In this document: in pieces, positions 58,404 to 64,000 of the stretch
Numbering within the stretch: position 1 is the stretch's first letter
Layout of the letters: every line of letters starts with the position of its first letter
Assembly: GCF_014655715.1 (NCBI RefSeq)
Contig: NZ_BNBM01000024.1
Span: 87,861-151,860, forward strand
Reading direction: 5' to 3'
DNA: 64,000 nt
Origin: Streptomyces lanatus
Lineage (GTDB): Bacteria; Actinomycetota; Actinomycetes; Streptomycetales; Streptomycetaceae
Notes under the pieces: generated by a model
What the model saw: only the letters and a program-made list of their open reading frames with translations
Database searches by the model: none
Told to the model about the DNA's origin: nothing
Translations under genes and position numbers: made by a program

Positions 58404-59813
58404 ATGCGGGACCCGCTGTCCGTCCTCACCGAGGCCTTCACGTCCTTCCTCTTCGGGAAGGTCGAGACGACCCGGCTCCCGGTGCGCACGTCCACGGGCC
58501 AGGCCCAGGCGGTCTACCTCCCCACCGCCGCCCCCGGCCTCGGCGACTCGGGCGTCATCATCGGCCGCGAGGTGTACTCCGGAAAGGGCTACATCTACGA
58601 CCCCTTCCAGCTCTACGGCCAGCAGCTCCCCGCCCCCCACTGGCTGGTCCTCGGCGAGTCCGGCAACGGCAAGTCGGCGCTGGAGAAGACATACGTCCTG
58701 CGCCAGCTCCGCTTCCGCGACCGCCAGGTCGTCGTCCTCGACGCCCAGGGCGAGGACGGCGTCGGCGAGTGGAACCTCATCGCGCAGGAGCTGGGCATAA
58801 CCCCCATCCGCCTGGACCCGACGGCGGCCCTGGACATGGGCATCCGCCTCAACCCCCTCGACCCCTCGATCACCACCACGGGCCAGCTGGCGCTGCTCCG
58901 CACCATCATCGAGGTCGCGATGGGCCACGGCCTCGACGAGCGCTCAGGGTTCGCGCTCAAGGTCGCGCACGCCTACGTCAACGAGACCATCGTCGAGCGC
59001 CAGCCCGTCCTGACCGACATCGTCGAGCAGCTACGGCACCCCGAGCCGGAGTCGGCGGAGGCGATGAACGTCGCCATAGACGACGTACGGGCGTGGGGCC
59101 TGGACGTCGCCCTGGTGCTGGACCGTCTGGTCGACGGTGACCTGCGCGGCATGTTCGACGGCCCGACCACGGTCGGCATCGACCTCGACGCGCCCCTCAT
59201 CGTGTTCGATTTGTCCCACATCGACCGCAACTCCATCGCCATGCCGATCCTGATGGCGATCGTCGGCGTATGGCTGGAACACACCTGGATCCGCCCCGAC
59301 CGGAAGAAGCGCATCTTCCTGGTCGAGGAGGCCTGGCACATCATCAACAGCCCGTTCGTGGCCCAGCTCTTCCAGCGACTGCTGAAGTTCGGCCGCCGCC
59401 TCGGCCTGTCCTTCGTGGCCGTCGTCCACCATCTGTCCGACGTCGTCGACGGCGCGGCGGCGAAGGAAGCCGCCGCGATCCTCAAGATGGCCTCGACCAG
59501 GACGATCTACGCCCAGAAGGCCGACGAGGCGAGGGCGACGGGCCGCGTGATCGGCCTGCCGCGCTGGGCCGTGGAGATCATCCCGTCCCTCACCCCCGGC
59601 ATCGCGGTCTGGGACGTCAACGGCAATGTCCAGGTCGTCAAACACCTGGTCACCGAGACCGAACGCCCGCTCGTCTTCACCGACCGCGCGATGACCGAAT
59701 CGGCCACCGACCTCACCGACGACGCCCTGCGCGCCGCCGAGCTGGAGGCCGAGGAGCGGGCGGCGGCCTTCGTGGAGCAACACCTGGGCGACTCCGAATC
59801 GACGGTGGCGTAA
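58404..59813 (+). CDS. cmdB: CmdB-like VirB4-type ATPase
   Basis: A 469-residue AAA+/HerA-FtsK-type ATPase. Walker A is GESGNGKSALEK (about 84-95) and Walker B is RIFLVEEAWHII (about 300); a VAVVHHLSDV sensor region follows. It is the energising motor of a type IV-like apparatus. In S. coelicolor the second-numbered gene of this cluster encodes the ATP/GTP-binding protein CmdB, which matches position and content here. It is followed after 9 bp by the coupling-like gene. Confidence 0.85.
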   Translation: MRDPLSVLTEAFTSFLFGKVETTRLPVRTSTGQAQAVYLPTAAPGLGDSGVIIGREVYSGKGYIYDPFQLYGQQLPAPHWLVLGESGNGKSALEKTYVLRQLRFRDRQVVVLDAQGEDGVGEWNLIAQELGITPIRLDPTAALDMGIRLNPLDPSITTTGQLALLRTIIEVAMGHGLDERSGFALKVAHAYVNETIVERQPVLTDIVEQLRHPEPESAEAMNVAIDDVRAWGLDVALVLDRLVDGDLRGMFDGPTTVGIDLDAPLIVFDLSHIDRNSIAMPILMAIVGVWLEHTWIRPDRKKRIFLVEEAWHIINSPFVAQLFQRLLKFGRRLGLSFVAVVHHLSDVVDGAAAKEAAAILKMASTRTIYAQKADEARATGRVIGLPRWAVEIIPSLTPGIAVWDVNGNVQVVKHLVTETERPLVFTDRAMTESATDLTDDALRAAELEAEERAAAFVEQHLGDSESTVA

Positions 59814-59822
59814 GGGGGCGGC

Positions 59823-61319
59823 GTGAGACCGGACCACGGCCGGGAGTACCGGGACCGCCGGGAACACCGGGACGGCCGGGGAGGCATCCCGGACGGCCTG
59901 CTGATCGGCCTGCTCGCCTTCCTCGTCGGCATGACCCTGCTGATCTGGACGGCGACGGGCCTGGCCGGCTGGTTCGCACACGGCACCTGGCCGACCGCGG
60001 TCACCTTCACCCGCGCCCCCCTCGCGATGCGCTCCCTGATCGCAGACCCGCACGACATCCCCGCCGCCTGGCCGGACACCCCGGCGGGACAGCTGTCGGG
60101 CTACGGCCTGTTCTGGGGCCTGTTCATCGGCCAGCTGATGGTCCTCGTCGTACTGACCGTGTTCGTGCTGGGCACGGTGACCCGCTGGCGCGCGGTCCGT
60201 GCGGCACGCCGCGCGGGCGGGACCGATCTCGAGAAGACGCCGCCTCCGATGGCCACGGAGCCGCCCCAGAGCCACGAGGTCCCGGCACCGCGCGCAGAGC
60301 CGACACAGCCCTGGGAACACATCCCGGAGCCGCCCCCGGCCCGCCCCGAGGAGACGGCACCCCCCATCCCTCCGCTCACCGAACCAGTCGGCAACCGCGA
60401 GAAGATCCTCGTCGCCCCGAAGGAAACCCGCCACCAGACCGCCACCCAGGCCGTACGCGACGCGGAGGGCCCGGCCCTCGTCGTCACCTCCAACCCCTCC
60501 CTCTGGCAGGACACCAAGGACGCCCGGGGAAAGCTCGGCCCGGTCCTCCTCTACGACCCCACCCACCTCTGCGACACCCCGGCCCGCCTCCACTGGTCCC
60601 CCACGGCGGCCTGCGAGGACAAGCAGACGGCAGCCGCACGGGCCACGGCGCTCCTCACCCCGGTACGCCCCACCTCCCGCCTGGACCAAGCGGTCAGCGA
60701 CACCGCCGAAACGCTCCTCCGGAGCTATCTGCACGCCGCCGCCATCGACGGCCGCACCATCCGCCATGTCCACCGCTGGTCCCAGGGCACCCAGATCCAG
60801 GACGCCGTACGCATCCTCCGTACGAACCCCAAGGCGGCCCCTGGTTCGGCCGGCGAACTCGAAGCCGCCCTCACGGCCCACCCCGAACGCCGGGACATGG
60901 CCCAGGAGTTGACCACCAGAGCACTCTCCGCCCTCTCCACCGTCAACATCCGGGAGTCCTGCACTCCAAACCGAACTGATGCCCTCACCTTGGATTCCTT
61001 CGTCGACGAAGGGGGCACGCTTTATGTGGTGGGTGAATCCATCGAGGACCCCCGAGCCAACCCGGGCGCCATGCCACTCCTGACGGCCCTCGCCGCAAGC
61101 GTGGTCGAGCGCGGCCGGCGCATGGCCGAACGGTCATCCTCCGGTCGCCTCGACCCACCAATGACGCTCGTCCTGGACGACGTCGCCGCCGTGGCTCCAC
61201 TTCCCCAGCTCCCGGAGCTACTGGCCACCGGAGCGGACCGGGGCATGCCGACCCTGGCCCTGCTCCGGTCCCGCGAACAGGCCCGCGCCCGCTGGCCGCA
61301 CGCCGAACTCCCGGTGTAG
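59823..61319 (+). CDS. cmdA: CmdA-like coupling-protein (VirD4/TraG) homologue with degenerate Walker A
   Basis: A 498-residue protein: two membrane helices (about 25-50 and 95-120), a Pro-rich linker, then a VirD4/TraG-like domain (ALVVTSNPSLWQDTKDARGK, GPVLLYDP). Where coupling proteins have GPxxSGKT, this one has APKETRHQT, so the P-loop is lost. The Walker B-like strand MTLVLDDVAA and the ATGADRGMPTLALLRSREQ arginine region remain. It may be a structural or regulatory subunit driven by CmdB. Start: GTG 59823 with GGGGGCGG. Last gene of the cluster. Confidence 0.78.
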   Translation: MRPDHGREYRDRREHRDGRGGIPDGLLIGLLAFLVGMTLLIWTATGLAGWFAHGTWPTAVTFTRAPLAMRSLIADPHDIPAAWPDTPAGQLSGYGLFWGLFIGQLMVLVVLTVFVLGTVTRWRAVRAARRAGGTDLEKTPPPMATEPPQSHEVPAPRAEPTQPWEHIPEPPPARPEETAPPIPPLTEPVGNREKILVAPKETRHQTATQAVRDAEGPALVVTSNPSLWQDTKDARGKLGPVLLYDPTHLCDTPARLHWSPTAACEDKQTAAARATALLTPVRPTSRLDQAVSDTAETLLRSYLHAAAIDGRTIRHVHRWSQGTQIQDAVRILRTNPKAAPGSAGELEAALTAHPERRDMAQELTTRALSALSTVNIRESCTPNRTDALTLDSFVDEGGTLYVVGESIEDPRANPGAMPLLTALAASVVERGRRMAERSSSGRLDPPMTLVLDDVAAVAPLPQLPELLATGADRGMPTLALLRSREQARARWPHAELPV

Positions 61320-61326
61320 CCAGGCC

Positions 61327-61881
61327 CTACGGCCGCTCGATGACGAACTCCAGCTCGGACGCCCCGCCCAGCGGCACGACCACCCCACTCGGCACGAACC
61401 CCACCCGCCGATAGAACCGCTGCGCCCGCCCGTTCTCCTCATGCACGAACAGCCGCACCCGCTCGACACCCCGCGCCCAGGCCCACTCCAGCCCGGCGTC
61501 GAACAGCACCTCGGTCAGCCCGCTACCGCGCTCCTCGGGCCGCACGAACACCGCGACGAGATGCCCTTGCTTGCGCTCCACCGGAAACCCGGCCCAGTCG
61601 ACCGCCCCCGGCTCCTCGACCAGCACGGTCAACGTCCCGACCCAGCTCCCGTCCGGCCCTTCGGCGATGACCTGCTGCGCCCGGTCGGCCCCCTCACAGG
61701 CCCCCGCGGCTCGCTCCTGCCAGAAGGAGTCAGGGCGGGCCACAGCCTCCTCGTACGTGTCCAGAAAGGCGAGCGAGGCCACCGGATCCCGCAACGCGGC
61801 AAGCCGCAGCTCCTTCGCGGCGGGCCATTCGTCGGCGCGTATCGACCGGATGACGTAGGCCCCGGGGTTCATGGTGCACAT
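61327..61881 (-). CDS. GNAT-family N-acetyltransferase
   Basis: A 184-residue GNAT enzyme: AcCoA site VAVFVRPEERGSGLTEVLFDA (variant of Q/RxxGxG/A) and C-terminal VHEENGRAQRFYRRVGFV. The substrate is unknown. ATG 61881 follows a TACGGT box by 7 nt, suggesting a leaderless transcript; ATG 61872 and 61911 are alternatives. It is convergent with the cmd operon, its stop 8 bp from that of cmdA. Confidence 0.85.
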   Translation of the reverse strand: MCTMNPGAYVIRSIRADEWPAAKELRLAALRDPVASLAFLDTYEEAVARPDSFWQERAAGACEGADRAQQVIAEGPDGSWVGTLTVLVEEPGAVDWAGFPVERKQGHLVAVFVRPEERGSGLTEVLFDAGLEWAWARGVERVRLFVHEENGRAQRFYRRVGFVPSGVVVPLGGASELEFVIERP

Positions 61882-61967
61882 GACGGCAACCGTAGTACCC
61901 GGGTACGACATCGCTCACCTGGAATAGTGCCCACGGCTCTGGGACAGCGGGTGAACAAACCCGCACG

Positions 61968-63266
61968 ATGGACGGCGTGACGCAAGAGCGAACGAGGACA
62001 GACGGGGCGCGGGAAGCACGGGCACCGGAGGTGCTGGTATCAGAGGGGGCTCTGACCCACCACATCCAGCGCCTCAGCCGACGCATCCGCGCCTTCGACC
62101 ACCGCCACCCCCTCGTCTGGGACCTGCACCTCACCGGCTTCTGGGTGACGGCCGCCCTGATCGACTACGCCGGCGGCGGCTGGCTCAACGTCACCCGGGA
62201 CCGCGACAACCCGAGCTGGCTGGTCCTGGCCCTGAGCCTGGGCCTCTCGGTCCCGCTCCTCCGCCGACGAGCCCACCCCCGCGCCGTACTCCTCACCGTC
62301 TTCCCCTTCGCCCTGGTCAACGCCTGGACCGGCATCGCCCTCCAGGCGGTCCTGCTCCAGCTCCTGGTCGTCTTCCACATCGCCCTGCGCCGCCCCGCAC
62401 GCAACCTGTGGTGGGCGACGGCCCTGATCACCTTCCCCGTCGCGCTGATGGCCGCGCGCCACCCTCAGGGCAGCATGGACCGGGACATCATCCCCGTGCT
62501 GATGTCCATCGCCGTGGCGGCCGCGATCGGCATCACCGTTCGCACCCGCCGCGACCACACCGAGGCCCTGGAGGACCGCGCCCGCCGCCTGGAGATCGAA
62601 CGCGACCAGCAGGCCCAGCTGGCCGCCGCGGCCGAACGCGCCCGCATAGCCCGCGAGATGCACGACATCATCGGCCACAACCTCTCCGTCATCACCGGCC
62701 TGGCCGACGGCGGCAAGTACGCGGCCGCCAAGTCCCCCGAACGCGCCACCCAGGCCCTCGACGCCATAGCCACCACCAGCCGCCAGGCCCTCACCGAACT
62801 ACGCCGCCTCCTGGACGTCCTGCGCGAGGAACACCACCCCAGAGCCCCCCACCCCGAACTCACCCCCCAGCCCACCCTCACCGACCTCGCCCCCCTCATA
62901 GAGCGCGTACGAGCAGCAGGCCTCCCGGTCCGAACCACCATCGACGGCAGCCCCACCCTCTCCCCCGGCCGCCAACTCACCGTCTACCGCGTCATCCAGG
63001 AGTCCCTCACCAACACCCTCAAACACGGCGGCCCCGGCACCAGCGCGCACATAGAGCTGTCGTACGACGACAAGGGCGCCGTCACCGCGACAGTGACCGA
63101 CACCGGCCACAGCGACGGCACGGCCCCCGGCACGGGCGGCCGCGGCCTGCCAGGAATGCGCGAGCGAACCGCCTTGTACGGCGGCACACTTGAGGCCGGC
63201 CCACGCCCGCACCCCGAGCAGGGCTGGCGCGTACACCTGCACCTCCCGGAGGAACAACCGCAGTGA
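61968..63266 (+). CDS. NarL-type (HisKA_3) sensor histidine kinase
   Basis: A 432-residue kinase with a cytoplasmic tail, about five membrane helices (about 50-190), then a HisKA_3 domain whose phospho-acceptor lies in REMHDIIGHNLSVI and an HATPase domain (YRVIQESLTNTLKHGG, VTDTGHSD, GGRGLPGMRERTAL). The cue is unknown; the sensor is membrane-embedded. Its stop overlaps the response-regulator start. The start at ATG 61968 is uncertain (GTG 61977 is close). Confidence 0.88.
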   Translation: MDGVTQERTRTDGAREARAPEVLVSEGALTHHIQRLSRRIRAFDHRHPLVWDLHLTGFWVTAALIDYAGGGWLNVTRDRDNPSWLVLALSLGLSVPLLRRRAHPRAVLLTVFPFALVNAWTGIALQAVLLQLLVVFHIALRRPARNLWWATALITFPVALMAARHPQGSMDRDIIPVLMSIAVAAAIGITVRTRRDHTEALEDRARRLEIERDQQAQLAAAAERARIAREMHDIIGHNLSVITGLADGGKYAAAKSPERATQALDAIATTSRQALTELRRLLDVLREEHHPRAPHPELTPQPTLTDLAPLIERVRAAGLPVRTTIDGSPTLSPGRQLTVYRVIQESLTNTLKHGGPGTSAHIELSYDDKGAVTATVTDTGHSDGTAPGTGGRGLPGMRERTALYGGTLEAGPRPHPEQGWRVHLHLPEEQPQ

Positions 63267-63940
63267 CCACAGTCCTCATCGCCGACGACCAGCCTCTCCA
63301 GCGCTTCGGCTTCCGCATGCTGCTGGAGAGCCAGGACGACCTGTCCGTACTGGGCGAGGCGAACAACGGCAGCGAGGCGGTCCGCATGACCGCCGAACTA
63401 CACCCCGACGTGGTCCTGATGGACGTCCGCATGCCCGGCCTCGACGGCATCGAGGCCACCCGCCGCATCACCGCCGCCGGCGAGCGCACCCGGGTCCTGA
63501 TCCTCACCACCTTCGACCTCGACGAGTACGCCTACGCCGGCCTCCGCGCGGGCGCCTCCGGCTTCCTCGTCAAGGACGCCCAGCCGGAGGAACTCCTCTC
63601 CGGCATCCGCGCGGTCGCCACCGGCGACGCGGTGGTGGCCCCCGCCCTGACCCGCCGCCTCCTGGACGCCTACGTCCACCACCTGCCGACCAAGAACCCC
63701 ACGGCCGACGACCAGCCCACAGACCTGGACTCCCGCCTGGCCACCCTCACCGACCGCGAACGCGAGATCCTCACAGTGGTCGGCAGAGGCTGGACGAACA
63801 CAGAAATAGCCACCCGCCTCCACCTGGCCGAATCCACGGTGAAAACCCACGTCGGCCGCATCCTCGCCAAGACTGCTTCACGGGACCGAGTTCAAGCAGT
63901 GATTCTGGCTTATGACACAGGACTGGTAAAACCGTCCTGA
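63263..63940 (+). CDS. NarL/LuxR-type response regulator
   Basis: A 225-residue regulator: receiver domain with DD at 8-9, phospho-acceptor Asp54 (VVLMDVRMPGLDG), Thr in LILTTFD and Lys in FLVKDAQ; LuxR helix-turn-helix at about 158-215 (LTDREREILTVVGRG, TEIATRLHLAESTVKTHV). GTG 63263 overlaps the kinase stop (GTGA) with GGAGGAAC upstream. Partner of the preceding kinase; targets unknown. Confidence 0.9.
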   Translation: MTTVLIADDQPLQRFGFRMLLESQDDLSVLGEANNGSEAVRMTAELHPDVVLMDVRMPGLDGIEATRRITAAGERTRVLILTTFDLDEYAYAGLRAGASGFLVKDAQPEELLSGIRAVATGDAVVAPALTRRLLDAYVHHLPTKNPTADDQPTDLDSRLATLTDREREILTVVGRGWTNTEIATRLHLAESTVKTHVGRILAKTASRDRVQAVILAYDTGLVKPS

Positions 63941-63946
63941 AACGCA

Positions 63947-63978
63947 GAAAGGCCCACGCCAAATGGCGTGGGCCTTTC
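63947..63978 (+). terminator. Intrinsic terminator after the two-component operon
   Basis: 15-bp arms GAAAGGCCCACGCCA (63947-63961) and TGGCGTGGGCCTTTC (63964-63978) with a minimal loop, followed by a T-containing stretch (63979 onward). Confidence 0.9.
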
Positions 63979-64000
63979 TCTCAAATTTTGTTCGGCGGCG

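Noticed and set aside
54186..61319. An integrative conjugative element
   Set aside because: No relaxase, integrase, excisionase, replication gene, tRNA or direct-repeat border is visible, and the coupling protein lacks its P-loop.
1..64000. tRNA, rRNA, CRISPR arrays, prophage or insertion sequences
   Set aside because: No cloverleaf, repeat-spacer array, phage structural gene or transposase was recognised by eye; a dedicated search could still find a small RNA.

Overview
The window is chromosomal DNA from a Streptomyces species. It is very GC-rich with strong G/C bias at third codon positions, uses GTG starts and apparently leaderless transcripts, and contains recognisable Streptomyces core genes: glnR, a CssRS-type two-component pair with its HtrA-like protease, mshD, ppk, pstSCAB, csoR, pitH1 and the cmd cluster. 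No tRNA, rRNA, CRISPR array, integrase or transposase was seen.

Layout. 0-7.3 kb: a Gln-rich protein cut by the left edge, a MoaD/ThiS-like protein, an alpha/beta hydrolase, the nitrogen regulator glnR, a LacI regulator, a membrane-anchored HtrA-like protease and its probable CssR/CssS secretion-stress regulators. 7.4-19 kb looks accessory: a bldA-type (TTA-containing) Xre regulator coupled to two DUF397 genes, a divergent three-gene operon of unknown function, a secreted protein that may be a beta-pore-forming toxin, a pectate lyase-pectinesterase fusion, a sialidase, a Tat-exported carbonic anhydrase, a VapBC-like toxin-antitoxin pair, and an ABC exporter next to a 41-residue very basic peptide. 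19.3-26.8 kb: a DUF2993 protein, a secreted 5'-nucleotidase, mshD, and a GntR-ABC operon preceded by a 38-bp palindrome.

26.8-39.2 kb is a phosphate, polyphosphate and metal block: ppk overlapping a CHAD gene, a Nudix hydrolase, pstSCAB behind a clear PHO box, csoR behind its copper operator, and a DUF47-pitH1 low-affinity phosphate system. 39.2-53.8 kb is mixed: dispersed intergenic repeats, a bicovalent-flavin oxidase, a PAP2 phosphatase, a lytic transglycosylase-NlpC/P60 enzyme, a Ser/Thr kinase, a secreted protease, a zinc-finger/ECF/SnoaL sigma factor with an SDR-like protein lacking its catalytic residues and a DUF1330 protein, a PIG-L deacetylase, a small TTA-containing secreted protein, and divergent regulator/enzyme pairs (SDR/TetR and esterase/MarR).

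54-61.3 kb is a six-gene operon matching cmdF-cmdA of S. coelicolor. It reads as a chromosomal type IV secretion-like machine: pilin-like, VirB8-like, VirB6/TrbL-like, SCO6880-family and VirB4-like proteins, plus a coupling-protein homologue whose Walker A is degenerate. No relaxase is visible, so a repurposed envelope machine is more likely than conjugation. The window ends with a GNAT acetyltransferase, a NarL-type two-component pair and a terminator.

The best candidates for undescribed biology are the cmd machine with its degenerate coupling ATPase, the TTA-containing Xre/DUF397/DUF397 cassette facing an unknown three-gene operon, the secreted pore-former candidate, the basic peptide beside an ABC exporter, and a four-copy 11-bp repeat in front of the HtrA-like gene.
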